Shown here one piece after another: positions 26,077 to 37,688 of a stretch of DNA of 64,000 nucleotides; positions within the stretch are counted from its first letter, which is position 1; every line of letters starts with the position of its first letter. A model generated the notes under the pieces. The model was not told where the DNA came from and searched no databases. It saw nothing but the letters and a program-made list of their open reading frames with translations. The translations under genes and the position numbers were made by a program. The stretch is from Cristatella mucedo (taxonomy: Eukaryota > Bryozoa > Phylactolaemata > Cristatellidae), in contig WPIO01000001.1 of the NCBI GenBank assembly GCA_009760855.2, positions 479,001 to 543,000 of the forward strand, read 5' to 3'.

Positions 26077-29000
26077 GTAAGATCTTGAATGCAAGTCATT
26101 GTAGAATACTGCAAAATTTCCTTCTAAACTGACTATTTAATATATACCTTCTTTGATCAGTGACTAAATAATTTCGAGTTTGTGCACACTGATTGTAAAC
26201 AGTGATCACTGGGCTCATGGTCTGGTTGGTCAAGGGACGTTCAAACGACTCTTTGAAGTTTTTTTTCAGAACGCTTAACTGAATTTTAAAGTGTCTTTGA
26301 ATTTAAATTGCCAATAAAAATGCTAACATTGTAAATGATCATTCGAAAGCCTCTAGCAAGACTTATTTCGCGAGATATCATAAACCCAGTAATCAGCAGC
26401 TAAATTATTTAATTAGTTAAGCTCAGTATAATAGGATGAATATTTCATATACCATCACAGTTTGCTCATTACGTTTTACACAGGCTATAGTCTATATAAC
26501 TGGAAAGATTTTGTAGCAATACACTGAGCTTACGAAATTTATTTACACACTAGAGTAAAATAATTTTAGTATTGTTCTCATACCTATTGTACTGGTCCTT
26601 TAAAGTAATAGCTGGTATATTTAATTTGTGGTGCCAATGTTGCTATCCTTGTGGGTGTGAGGTACATTGTTTACCTTTTCGTGATTTGTGTGAGCTTTGT
26701 GAACATGGAATGGGTGTCTGCAATCACGTTTAAGTCAGCTAGTGCAGAGATAATTATAGAATAATTGAAAGAAATAAATGCATGCCAAGTGAATTTAAAG
26801 CTGTGTGAGCCCTTGAGGATTTTTGCTTGCAGAATGTTGCCTGAAAACGCACTCAGTGCTAGCGGTCTTTTCTTGTCTCAGTAGTGCTATACATGAATGC
26901 TGAAGCTCCAGATCACTCTGAACTGCCGAGCCATACACTGAGCTGCCCAGCTAGCTATGAAGATGTAACTAACAAGCATTAATCAGCTCAGCAAAAGCGT
27001 TCAAATGGGTAGGCAGAAAGTACTGAGGAGCATCGATGAAGAGAAGGAAAACTTTGGAACTTCTTACGGGAGAAGCTCGATGATGGTTTATCAGTTTAGC
27101 AGTTACCGTTAAAAGATTATTAGGCTTCTCAAGCTGATATGCTTTCATCAAAGTTGCTGGAAAAAATCAAAATATTTCTTTCGAATGCTCCCGTCTATTT
27201 GTGCAGGGAGAACTAGCACACAACAGGTCAGCCAAATCTCGTCAGTGATCCTGCCAGACGATGCTGAATATCCTTAAAAAAAAACACAAAGTTGGAAAAT
27301 GGCTTCCAGTGGTCGATAAAAACTGGCTTAGCATCTACAGTAAAGTGACCATACAACGGGCCTTGTCTACGGCTAGGGAACTTTGTTAGGCAGGTGATGA
27401 CATTAGCTAGTTCTCAGGGCTAGTATAAGCATGGCTCCTGAGCACAAAAGTGAGCTTTGTCTCTAAATTCTATTAGCACCTGTGTGCATCACAGTAGATA
27501 AGTTCGGGTTCGTATTGAATGAAACCAACCGAATTATCTTTTCTGTGATTAAGCAAAAAACACTAATTCTGTCGCATCACCTTGTTATTGATTTAGTGTA
27601 AAAGCGAAAGCCATTCACAAGCACAGCATTAAATATTGATGCTGATTTTTATTATTGATTATTATTGATGCCACAACTAAATATTTCTTATGGTGCTGTT
27701 GTGAGAGGACTGGGGAATAGTGATTTAAATAGTTAGCAAACTGAAGTGGAAAAGCAAGTTGACTCGGTATCGTCAGTGCTTTGTGTCCTGTAGATGATTT
27801 TGGGTCAATATGATCAGCTCATAATGTACTAAGAGTCCAGAAAAATTACCGACACTATAGTACCATAAATTTAAAATATAAAAGCAAATCTGTCTATAAT
27901 CAGGCGAAATGCTGCAAACGGCAGTGCAACTCTTTGAAAAAAAATAAATATTTAGCTCATGAAATTCTTTTGTTGTGCTGGATTTTACCATAAGAAATAG
28001 ACGATTTGGTAATCTCTTAGCGATCAAGCTGTAGTCAAGAATGATAGTTTAGCTGAAAACTAAATGCTCGTGCAGCACGTTCCTTGTCACTTTTTCTGTT
28101 TAACAGAGAGCTGACGAGAGGGTTGGCTCCACCCACACAAAGATAAGGACATGGAATGTTTTCCCGAGCCTTCTTAGTGCTAAATGAGGGAATACATAGG
28201 TCTTTGAATCTAGCGACATAATTCACCACATTCGGTGTTTATGCTTAAATGGAGAACCTGCTAGCAAAGGTTTCACTGCTCTAACCCTCCTACTTAGGAT
28301 ATCTAAGTAGGAGCAGAGCTAAAATCGCTGAAATCCCTATTTTTTAACTGCAAAGTTTTTACAGCTTTTACAACCTGTATCATGTCTAAACAGTCACATG
28401 TAAAATGTCACAATTTATCACGTAAAAATAATTACGGCACATGAAAGATATAAATGTTGCTATCGATATTGACATGGTATCTTAACGTGAAGACTGCTAC
28501 CTGTCGTTTGTCTTAATATTCTCTTAATCAGCTTTGCTGTGCAATTGAGTCTTCATCTCCACTTGATCAGCTATGTCTCTAAGGAACGATATTCGGCATT
28601 TCTGTCCAGTTAGCTATTGAAGCGATTACTACATAGAGACGTAGAAAATTAATTATATTCCTACCTATGGTCATCATTGAGGCAAGCTATTCGTACATTT
28701 TCAATTAAAAGGTTGGCATGAAAGCGCCCAGCTTTGAATAGTTTTATTCTTCTCTGCACTTTCAAATGGTTGGTACCTGACTATGCAAAGAATAATAATA
28801 ATGAAAATTATAACATACTTGATAAAGCCCCCTCAGAGAACTGAATTTCATTTTAAGCGATTTAAATTTGCTTGAAAGAAAACGCGATCGAATGGTGAGT
28901 GGAAATATCATGCTTGATAAACAACATAAATGACATGGTTAGGGGTGAACATGCAATGGTGTTGGAGCTCCACTCAGGACGGCCTCGATATATGCTCGTT

Positions 29001-32000
29001 CACCCATCTAGTCCTTTAGGGAGAACTAGCAAGCACTAGGTCAGCAAAATCCATCAATGATCCTCGCAGCTGATGCCGAAGATCCTTAAAAAAATAGCAA
29101 AATTTAAAAGTGGCATCCAGCTTTTGCTAAACAAAAGCTTTCCAGCGACAGAACAGTGGCCATATAAGATATAAAACCCTGTTTATTTGGCAGCTGATGA
29201 CATTAGCTTGATCTCAGGGCTATTATAGGAATTCCACCAGAGCTCAAAACTTAGCACTGGCTCTAAATTCTTTGAGTACCTTTACCTGAGTACATCGCAC
29301 TAGATAAGTGCAGGTAAGTCTCTGCTGAAAACGACCGATTAACCTTTTCTGTGACTCGGTGAAAAAACATTAATTTATTGAATCCCCTTGGCCTCGTAAT
29401 TGATCAAATGGAAATACGAGGGCCATTCATGAGCACAGCAGTAATTATTGATGTTGCCACCATTAATTACATTACGTGGAGCTATTGTGAGAGGACTAGG
29501 GGCTGGTGATTTAAATAGTTAACAAACTGTCATGTAAGATTAAGTTGACTCGGTATCGTCGGTGCTACTTGTCCTGTAGATGATTTTGGGTCAATATGAT
29601 CAGCTCATAAGGCATTAAGAGTCCAAAAACTTCCAATGGTATAGAATTGATACTATAACAGATTAAAGCTAAGTTTTTTTATTACCCGGTGAATGCTGCA
29701 GACGGATTTGCAACTCATCAAAACAGAAGACATTTTTAGCTATTGAAATCCTTTTGTTGTGCTGGATTTTATTGTGCCGTGGGTTATTAGATACAATGAA
29801 TCGAGTACTCTGGCGTCCCACACTTCAATGGTCAGTAATTTCTATGTAGTGTGGATTGTAAAAGAGATTGTTCAATTCACTATTGTTACTAGTAACTATT
29901 CCATGCATTTTCCTTATTTTAAGGTGTTTTCAGACCCTAGGCAATAGACGATATAGTTATCTCCTAGCCATCCAAGTTGTAGTTAGGAGGGCTGGTTTAG
30001 CTGAAAGGTAAAGACTCAAGCAGCACTTTCCTTGTCACTTTTTCGTTTTGGGAGAGATCTAGCGAGTGGGTTGGCTACACCCACATAAGATAGGGAAAGT
30101 GGTCGTTTTCTTATCCCTTCTCTATGCTAAATGAGGGAACACGTAGATTTTTACATCCGGCTACAGGATTTACCACAATCAGTGCATGTGCCCACATGGA
30201 GCACATGCTAGCGGAAAGGTCACTGCTCTTATCCACCCACTTCGGGAGTCTCTAAGTATGAGTAGAGCTGAAATCGCTGCAACGGGACTGCAAATGTTGG
30301 CTTGGCTGAGAGCCGTTTATACAAGCCACTAAAAGTTCTCTGTAACAATTACAATACAAGCCAGACCCTTGGATGCTTGCCAATGAATTAAAATAACAGT
30401 CGAGACATTGTTATTTATACAGGGAGAAGCATGCTACTACCTCTATATTTATGAAATACTATGATAATATTGAATTGTTTTCCACAAACATGGTAGTTAT
30501 GAGAGGAAAAATTCCATGATCGAAGCCCGTTGATGTAGAGTGATTTTTCTAGCTTGTGCTAACAGGTTACCAACCAATTCCCACGACAGAAAAAGCAGTT
30601 TCCAAGGCGGTCCTTAGGGTTTTAATTTCACGTTATATGATTTATGATGCTAAAGGATGTCACATGATGGAAGTTGAAGAGTAAGCATCTTCTTGCTGGC
30701 TCGCGACACAGTGCTTAGTGACTCAAGTCGATCCTAATCTCAATCAAATCTTGCTTTTGCCACAGATACTGGGCTCTCTCTTCTCAAGCCCGACTGCCTC
30801 TTTTAACCCGACAATATGGTGCAAGTTACATTTACTGCTGCTCATTTTAAGTACGATTAGAAAATTTCCCATCGTGAATATTGACTACTGCTTGCTTGGC
30901 AATCTGCTGCTTTGAAAGGCCGTCAAGTAGTCAGTCAACGATGCGATCCAGTCACTTCGGAGGCGTGCATAGCTGCTTTAGCCATGCTAGTGGAGACCCT
31001 CTTACTAACTGGGCAGAATGATTGACTCACAACTGGCTGGTAAAAGTGTTTGGTGCAAACGTATATTCGACGTCGTTCTACCACGACTTTTTACTTTAAA
31101 AAGGAAATTTTCAGCTAATGCATTAGCAGCTATAAACACAATCGCGGAAACAGAAATTTAAGCAAACTAATTGATTCGTTAGGTTCTTACATACTTTCTA
31201 TAACATCCTTTGTAATGTTCGCAGCAAGATTGAAATTCTAATTATTTTCTGTTGTAAAAATGCAGCACTCAACACACCATGTCAGAGATCGGCTCTCAAA
31301 GAGTGCACTTTAATTGGCTTAAAGAAGTGCATTGTGACCCCTGACTTATGTACCTACAGTACTGTAGCCCTTAATTCCTAGCTACACTAATTACGAGAAT
31401 ATCGATTTTGAGGATATCAAAGTAGGTAATATACACAGTTTAATCTGAGCTTAGGTTCTGACGGGGTTAGTTGCAGTTCGAGTATAAGTGCATAATTAAA
31501 TTCCCCATTCAAATTGAGTGAAGGAAAAGCTTCCGTACAGCAAACGTAAGGTGACTTTAAATAATTGTTTTCTTGCATCTATGCTAAGAAAAATTTTCAT
31601 TAATCTTGAATTAAGTTGCGGGGGGGGAGCGCTCATAGATCAATGCTGAGTTTGATGGCAAATGTAAATTGTTCGTGGAGCTTCGTAAAGCTATAAATTA
31701 GTTTTTATTAGACAGGGTTTGTGTTTCAATGAAAATGCCCGCTTCTTGTAACTGTTACATTAAATTGCAGTTCAGATATCTTTTTTGGCGTGAGAGGCGC
31801 ATAAATTAGGTGATTTTAAATGTGATAAATTTTATTTTAAAACCAGCAATAGTTACTGATTCTTTTGTTAGAAACCGAAGTTGCTGCAGGAATACATATA
31901 TGCTTCACAAAGTACTAAATTTGAGAGAAAGTCGCCTGCTGAGTAGAACGATAAGGGTGCTTGGGTTAAGTACGACTCGTGCTTGGTTGAAGAACTATTT

Positions 32001-34382
32001 AAGTGTTTGTATCTGAGGAACAAACTTATTGTGCATGCTTTAAAGAAACAGATAATAATTTTAGCACAGCCGGAAGACTGTTTCTCCGCAAACTAAACCA
32101 ACAGCTGTTGTAGCAGATTTTCGCGAAAAATTTAAATTACTTGACGTAGATCAGAGCATATTTTTTAATTTTTTGTTGACCACATTTGAAATTAGAAGAG
32201 AAGATCAAATCACAGCTATACACTTGTTAAGTTACAGTGTAAGAGCTTTCGAAATTGCGTTAGTACGTTGATTGGGCTATCAATTTTGCAGGAATTATAT
32301 TTTTACTTAAGTAAAAGTAACACGCCTTGATACCTGACAACTATAAAAATCTACGCTACACAATATCTTACTTAGGTAGGGCCTAACCCATTTTCAAATG
32401 GTGCAAGGATGCCAATGCATGTTGAGAGGTGCACCGAAAGGACCTCGTAGACAGTTGTGTCAAATACGTTTAGCACATCTAAGAGAATCACGCTCAGGAA
32501 GTACCAATTAGAGCTTATTTCCGGCATTGAAAAGTAAAAGTTGGGTAATCATAAAGCCTCTTGTATAGTGTTCAAAAGACCTCACTACTAATAAACTGGC
32601 TTGCATAGACATATGATTTACCACCTGATTTTTTATTGGAGCCTATGCTGCTTCAAGAACAGCTGGAATATAGGGATATTTGCGGCAGTGGTGGAGATGA
32701 TGATGGAAATGTAATATGTAATCCTTTTCCTCACTATTTCAAAATATGTATCTAGACGAGTCTTAGTTATGACACCTAAGCCCTGAGAAAATTGTTATTG
32801 GAGAAGATGACAACTGATAATCGATACAAACAAGTTTTAGATTATGATCTACTAATATCAGTACTTCCATTTAAAAGCCATGACCAGCTTTATCAAAAGT
32901 AGATTAATACAAAATAAACTTACCCTTAAACTTTGAGCGTCATGAAGATTATTACAAATGAATCTGCACCAAATTTAGGACTTTGGCCCGCTTGTTGGCT
33001 TAGAACTACAAGTGATGCGGTAATTCTTGAATTATCCTGATGGCTGACAAGTCCTACTTGGGTTTGTTAGGTAAATAAAAAGCCTGTGACTCTGCATTAT
33101 CTAAAATTATTAGAGATGACGTAATCAATTATGTTTAGTTTTTACCGCATAAACTGACCAGAAAATATACCTTGCATGACTCGCCAATATGTTGACTTCT
33201 CTTGAGCCTGCAGTAACAGACAACTAATTGACTTCTAATGCCATTTAATCTTTGAAATTAGGGGATTATTTCCTTTCATAATTACCTACAATATCGCATT
33301 AGAGAGAGCATGTTTTAAACCACTTACCATTCAATCGCGTTTCCTTGACAGCTTGCATGAAGTACCTACAAAGAGGTTAGGTTCTCTGAGGCCGCAATAC
33401 CAATTTATTACTACTATTATTATGGACAATAAGATTGGTGAATACAGTTGAGTTATTGTCATAAATAATGAAAAAAGATAATTTAAACATATTTTTGTAC
33501 AACAAAAAAATCGGCACTTAAATACATTTTAGGTTGCAGATTTTTAGAGACTCATCCTTTATGTTTTTATCCACAGATGGCTTGCCGGATAGTGCTTTTA
33601 AGGCAAGTTCGTATTGGCCATTATGGATTCACGAGCCAAAGTATGCAAGAACACGCAGCGACGGGGATCTTACATGGGCGGCTAATGACCCACCCAAAGA
33701 TCCTAATCCCTTCATTGAATTCAATTTTTCAGCTCGTCGAAAGGTAAGTGTAACTGAGATAGCATTCTTAGCACATATTTGGGATTAGTAATCAGAATGT
33801 AGGTCTTGTCTAATGCCTGATACAATTTTCTTTCGAAGATTAAACAAATTGCCACAGTCGGAAGACCAAACCGTAACCAGTTCGTGAAGACTTACAAGAT
33901 TTCAACGAGTCGGGATGGTTCAACATTCGTGGACTACAAAGAATACGGGAAAACTCGGGTAAAAAATGAGAGCACTATAGAATATTGCCAATATAAAATG
34001 TCTGCTGTAATATTAATTTTCACGTATTCCTTTAAATACGGCATCTTAGAATTCCTGTATGTTCTAAGAAAACGCTAGAATGTGTAACAATTCAGTCACT
34101 TAAGAGTAAAGTGCAAGCAGTGTCAGTGTATATTGTATTATTTAGCCATTTGGGAGGTAAATTCGCCTTCTTGTTTGTAACCTTTATACATAGCATGGGC
34201 AACTTTGTGACAGAAAAATGACCGTGTCTATATTTTTTCAGGTTTTCCAAGGTAATATTGAATCTTACAGTGTGACGAGAAACACTCTACTCAAGCCAAT
34301 CGTCGGTGTTCGAGCCTTACGGCTTCACGTTCTCTCTTTCTTCAATCACCCAACCACCAAAGTTGAAGTGTTTGGCTGCTAA
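25971..34382 (+). CDS. Secreted single-domain discoidin (F5/8 type C) protein, four exons
   Basis: Spliced coding exons are 25,971-26,076, 33,577-33,743, 33,839-33,958 and 34,242-34,382, giving 177 residues. Residues 1-23 form a signal peptide (hydrophobic LCLVVALFAFQAAA, cleavage probably after AAA). Residues 30-177 form one F5/8C domain from CFEPLI to the terminal FGC. Seen motifs are DSAFKASSYW, TWAAND, VGRPNRNQFV, ISTSRDGS, VFQGN and RALRLHV. Cys30 and Cys177 are placed as the N- and C-terminal pair that forms the family's disulfide. Asn85 is in an NFS sequon. All introns have GT/AG borders, and the phase-1 base G at 26,076 joins AT of exon 2 to give Asp36. An AATAAA follows 45 bases after the stop. 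Known family members bind carbohydrates, phospholipids or cell-surface proteins; the ligand here cannot be told. The start has A at -3. The joining of exon 1 across 7.5 kb is my inference, supported by phase and domain continuity. Confidence 0.82.
26077..27185 (+). other. Intron 1, first part; no repeats recognised
   Basis: This is AT-rich sequence with no paralogue in the window and no exon-like segment that I could support. Confidence 0.45.
27186..28780 (+). repeat. Module E unit within intron 1
   Basis: It opens with GGGAGAACTAGCACACAACAGGTCAGCC, matched at 29,030, 48,970 and 50,920. The shared box TGTCCTGTAGATGATTTTGGGTCAATATGATCAGCTCATAA lies near 27,785. An 11-bp palindrome sits at 28,287-28,313. 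It is noncoding. Confidence 0.65.
28287..28313. repeat. Perfect 11-bp inverted repeat in module E
   Basis: CTCCTACTTAG and CTAAGTAGGAG are separated by GATAT. The equivalent segment near 39,606 retains all but one pair. The copies near 975 and 30,235 are decayed. Confidence 0.7.
28785..28965 (-). mobile_element. Solo family A LINE 3' end within intron 1
   Basis: An AAT-rich start is followed by ACTTGATAAAGCCCCCTCAG, the TTTAAATTTGCTTGAAAG segment and a GGTTAGGGGTGAACATGCAA-like UTR. It lies between two E units. Confidence 0.75.
28966..30940 (+). repeat. Second module E unit within intron 1
   Basis: Its left edge GTTGGAGCTCCACTC matches 48,923. The body aligns with 1-1,560, 39,580-40,340 and 48,900-50,200. 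Short frames here do not agree between copies. Confidence 0.65.
30941..33334 (+). repeat. Module X, intron 1 part
   Basis: It aligns with 40,320-42,790 (interrupted there by LINE A4) and, after about 32,330, with 2,500-3,480. It contains a conserved reading frame at 31,891-32,004, listed separately. A G8 run lies at 31,620. Confidence 0.6.
31891..32004 (+). CDS. Conserved short reading frame, possible exon, unknown
   Basis: The encoded segment reads about 37 residues with a basic, helix-turn-helix-like look (LLSRTIRVLGLSTTRAWL). The paralogue at 42,377-42,487 reads LLSRTIRVLGLCTTRTWL. My codon-by-codon count gives 12 codons with synonymous and 9 with nonsynonymous differences, an excess of silent change. 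Both copies have an AG just upstream, but I see no clear donor. It may be a cassette exon, a relic of a transposase, or a recently lost gene. No family recognised. Confidence 0.3.
33335..33425 (+). mobile_element. Solo family A LINE 3' end, decayed
   Basis: CCATTCAATCGCGTTTCC is followed by AGGTTAGGTTCTCTGAGGC and an ATTATTATT run. It lies 150 bases before discoidin exon 2. A more decayed equivalent lies at 45,385-45,490. Confidence 0.6.
33577..33743 (+). CDS. Exon 2 of discoidin gene
   Basis: It follows TTTTTATCCACAG and ends AAG before GTAAGT. Entering phase is 1 and leaving phase is 0. It encodes residues 36-91, including the DSAFKASSYW and TWAAND segments that mark the first half of an F5/8C domain. 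Confidence 0.85.
33839..33958 (+). CDS. Exon 3 of discoidin gene
   Basis: It is 120 bases, phase 0 at both ends, residues 92-131. It begins at ATTAAA after TTTCGAAG and ends CGG before GTAAAA. It carries IATVGR and YKISTSRDGSTFVDY, the most recognisable part of the family (the I-x-T-x-GR and SxDG motifs). Confidence 0.88.
34242..34382 (+). CDS. Exon 4 of discoidin gene, domain end and stop
   Basis: It follows TATTTTTTCAG, phase 0, and encodes residues 132-177 then TAA. VFQGN opens it, RALRLHV supplies the conserved arginine strand, and it closes with KVEVFGC, where F5/8C domains normally end. Confidence 0.88.
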   Translation, partial: VFQGNIESYSVTRNTLLKPIVGVRALRLHVLSFFNHPTTKVEVFGC

Positions 34383-34426
34383 CCATCTTGAGCCATTCCT
34401 TCTGAAATCATCGGAGGAAAGGTGCA

Positions 34427-34432
34427 AATAAA
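34427..34432 (+). other. Polyadenylation signal AATAAA
   Basis: A canonical hexamer sits 45 bases after the stop. The paralogous set at 45.6-46.4 kb keeps it (46,492-46,497), while the pseudogene sets at 4.5 and 52.1 kb have lost it. Confidence 0.7.
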
Positions 34433-35755
34433 GCTTTATCATGTATTTCAAGTCATCTTACAACAGCAATAGGAACCTATTTTATTTAATTTAACGGCAG
34501 CAGCATCAAGTGATTATATTTCATATCCAGTGTCTGCGATGCATTTGATATCTTAGCTGTCCGGTTTTGTGCTCATAATGTTTACGTAATACTATCATTA
34601 GAAACCCTTGAATGATGTTGGGATGATTAGATTGAAGGTTACCCGGGATAGCATCTCTGCTTTCGGAGCGAAAAAAACTTATTGTAGCGGAATTTCTATG
34701 ATTGATAAGTGAGATTAGAGGCACTCAATACTTTAGGACGAGGCATTACATAGTTTTAAAGATTACTAATTGGCCTAGCAAAACCAATAATGAGAATGTA
34801 CTCGTTCGTTTCGGAATATCTATAAGTTTCTTCTTGGGCTGGCGGCAGTTTTGAATTATTAGAAAAAAGAGCTCAAAACCCTGAATCTGACTAGCCCGGC
34901 AGTTTAGCAAGTTACATTTCCTATCTTAAAGTACTACTGTCAGTGTGCAGCCATTTAGAAATAGCTTCTATGAGATAAAACAGCCTTTTCCATTTTTTTA
35001 GCATTATCTTCTACTTTTATCTGTTCTTAATACATTGGTAGTTCGTGAATGAGGCAACACCTAGACCCACAGTCTAGTCTGAACAAACCAGATCCAGTAA
35101 ACGATTATCAAGTGCTGAGCAAATTAATCGAAATTGAATTGCCATTGCTTATGCTGCTGCCATTACAGCCATATGAGTGCTACATAACCCTGTAGTGCCT
35201 GCAGCGTGAGTAAAAGAGATGAGGTTTTTTTCTTGTGTGCCTACATTTTACCATCAGCCAAAGCATAATTCCTTTGTTTACATGCACCACCTCACTGAGT
35301 GAATACCATTCGTTGGCAAACAAGCCATTTTCTTCAATAAAAATTGTTCGGGCCTTGATAAAAATAATATCCCTTGTCGGGGATCAGCAACCAATAGGAA
35401 ACACTACGTAGCATTAATCGTGCAACAGTTTGGATTTATAAAAGATCGTGGACTTAAGAATGGATTCATCGTCATTCTTAATAACAATCCTTTCAGGATA
35501 GTAAGGCCGAACAACTCAGTGAACTCTTGCATGGACCTTTGCATGACTGCTTGTTACTGCATTGGAGAATTATTCTTGTTTGCTGTGGAATACTGAACAC
35601 GTGCTTTGGAAAAGCTTCCCAACATATGACAAGCCAATTTATGATGTAATGTTATTGCTGAGATAGCTACTGGAGCATTATCTTTTTACTTGTGCTAGAA
35701 AGGTTCCTGTCACTGCATTCTCCTCATCAGCAGATAGAACACCACAACTACGAAC
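34433..35755 (+). repeat. Module X downstream part, noncoding
   Basis: It aligns with 4,600-5,930 and 52,130-53,470. Similarity ends near 35,755, where a sequence not seen elsewhere begins. Confidence 0.6.
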
Positions 35756-35759
35756 TATT

Positions 35760-36280
35760 GATTCAGAAACTGCCTTTGCTGAATAGCGCTTTTAACTTTG
35801 ATCATGCCAGCTATTCTATTGCTGAGCTTTCGGCTACATGCTGCATAGATAATCTGTTTAATAGACTCGGTTTCATAAAAACGCCCAATGACCGTGCTAG
35901 GCCACCGATAAATGCAAAGTCTGTGCTGGTTTCATTGGCCGTCAATTGCTTATCATTGGCTTTCAGCAGCTCCAATCTTTTTGTAATCGGCTTCTTGCTA
36001 ACTTGTGTTAGCCTCCTGTAGTTCACCTACTCCATTTTGACCTAAGAACGAGCGGCTTATCACCGACCCGTTTTCGTGATAAACACGACGTCTTTTGATC
36101 TTTTAATACAAGAACCGCTCTTTGCTAAGTTGGTAGCGTTTCTGAGTCTAATTTGGCTTCCTAATCATATCATCTTTTTGGCTTCAAAAACGGGAAGCCG
36201 CGACGCTGTCTTTTTTAAGGGTTTTAGCATTAATACAGCATGACAGCCATCTGGACAACCCCGTCGTCGGTCTGCGTAGA
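35760..36280. other. Unassigned block with overlapping open frames
   Basis: Both strands are open: 35,692-36,021 on plus, 35,811-36,026 on minus. The minus frame looks the more protein-like (KKPITKRLELLKANDK, STDFAFIGGLARSLGVF). It has no paralogue in the window and no recognised family. It begins exactly where module X similarity ends, which suggests an inserted element. Confidence 0.25.
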
Positions 36281-36560
36281 GCGACCGAGCAACAAGCCCT
36301 TATGCTTCATTTGAGCTCGGTCTTTGCACTCAAGACGGCTCCCGGCATAGACGGATCCAGCTGTCCCCTCCTCTGATGTATTTTGTGCTTCCGGCGGGAA
36401 CCCTGTTTTTCCATTTATGGGGTGTTTTCACACTGTCCAAAACATCCCGACATCTGGCTGCCGTCTGAGGTAGGTAGACGTCCCCACCGATATCATTAAC
36501 GCAAGGACTTAAGTCACACTTTAATCGAGTCATGAGCTGTGACCCCGTGTCCGACAGTGA
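36280..36560 (+). mobile_element. Probable LINE reverse transcriptase fragment, third family
   Basis: In one frame LKTAPGIDGSSCPLL resembles the APGIDGI opening of LINE reverse transcriptases. About 130 bases later another frame reads SPPISLT...LKSHFNRVM, resembling the RPISL motif and the K-x-x-E/RV segment. Frames are broken and the stretch is GC-richer than its neighbours. The assignment is tentative. Confidence 0.35.
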
Positions 36561-36639
36561 TCATATCCTGAGCAGGTGACTGTTTAGGCAGTCTGATTAC
36601 TCGAAGGGCCGTCCCTCATCTCTCACGGCCTTCTGCACT

Positions 36640-37210
36640 TGTATATCCTCAAATCAATCTACTCCTCGTTGGCAAGAAAAAATGTCTGTTGCCACCAATC
36701 GGATTTAGCGTCCAGCACCAAGTGGATGCTGCCTACCCTTGACCTTGCAGTAAGGTCAGCTATTCTTTGACCTCGAAGAACAAAGCGGATGAGTCTCATC
36801 TTTTTGCTATAGCAGGCCTTCAGCCAGAATCGGCTGCCTTACTGGCTCCGGACCATGCACTCCGTCTTCTGTAAATGAGACCACAATCAATCAAATAGCC
36901 ACATTTGTTCGGTTCAGGGCTATATAATCATTCTGATTAGCCTTTGCACATGCTCCACAGTTGGGGTCAGACTGCCGGCACTTTACTTATTGCTACTGCC
37001 TAAGCATGATGGGTTAGACCAATTACCCAAATCTACGGCAATATTCACCGTCATGTACTCTGGTGAGGCTAGAATTGACAAGATAATGAAGCTGTCGAGC
37101 CTTAATTTCTGCCAAAATGTTAGTACCCATTCGATTTGAGGTGCCCACCAATCTTCATCCCTTTGCCCTGCATGGAATCAGCAGTGCCTATAAAGGCACA
37201 GGGCAGACTA
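36640..37210 (+). repeat. Module J, copy 1, left part
   Basis: It aligns with 46,915-47,240: ACCAATCGGATTTAG, AAATCTACGGCA-ATTCACCGT and GCTAGAATTGACAAGAT recur in order. It is noncoding as far as I can see. Confidence 0.65.
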
Positions 37211-37212
37211 TG

Positions 37213-37688
37213 TAATGATAATAATAATAATAATAATTCACTTGATAAAGCGCCCTCAGAGAACTTAATCTCTCTCGAGGCGCTTTACATTTGCTGTAAA
37301 GTGAAATGCAATTGAATGGTAAGTAAAATCATGCTTGAAAAACAAACAAAATGAATAGCATGGTTAGGGGTGACATGCACAGGGTCAGCATGCAAATGTG
37401 GTTAGTGGCAGCATGCACAGTGTCAGCACGCATAAGCACATCAAGGACGAATCACAGGGACCCACTAAATGCAGTCCTAAAAAGGTGTGTTTTTAGGTTC
37501 CTTTTAAATGTGGTCAGGTCAAGGGATGTTCTGACGCAGGTCGGGAGGGAGTTCCAGGCTTTGGGAGCATACGAACTCGATGCACGGTCTCCAAAGGATA
37601 TGAGGTTTGTACGGGGTATTTCTAGACTGCTGGATTCCGAAAAGCGGGTGGTACGATGCTTGGCCTGATGGGATAGTATATCTGACAG
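37213..37688 (-). mobile_element. LINE family A copy A3, 5'-truncated
   Basis: On + it starts with (AAT)n, then the reverse complement of the 3' tail, UTR and the last part of ORF2 (WNSLPTCVRTSLDLTTFKRNLKTHLF region read on minus). It is truncated at TATATCTGACAG, where family B sequence takes over at once. Confidence 0.85.

Noticed and set aside
37351-37668. Plus-strand frame of 105 codons (also 12,285 and 61,750)
   Set aside because: It is the antisense shadow of the LINE family A ORF2 end and 3' UTR.
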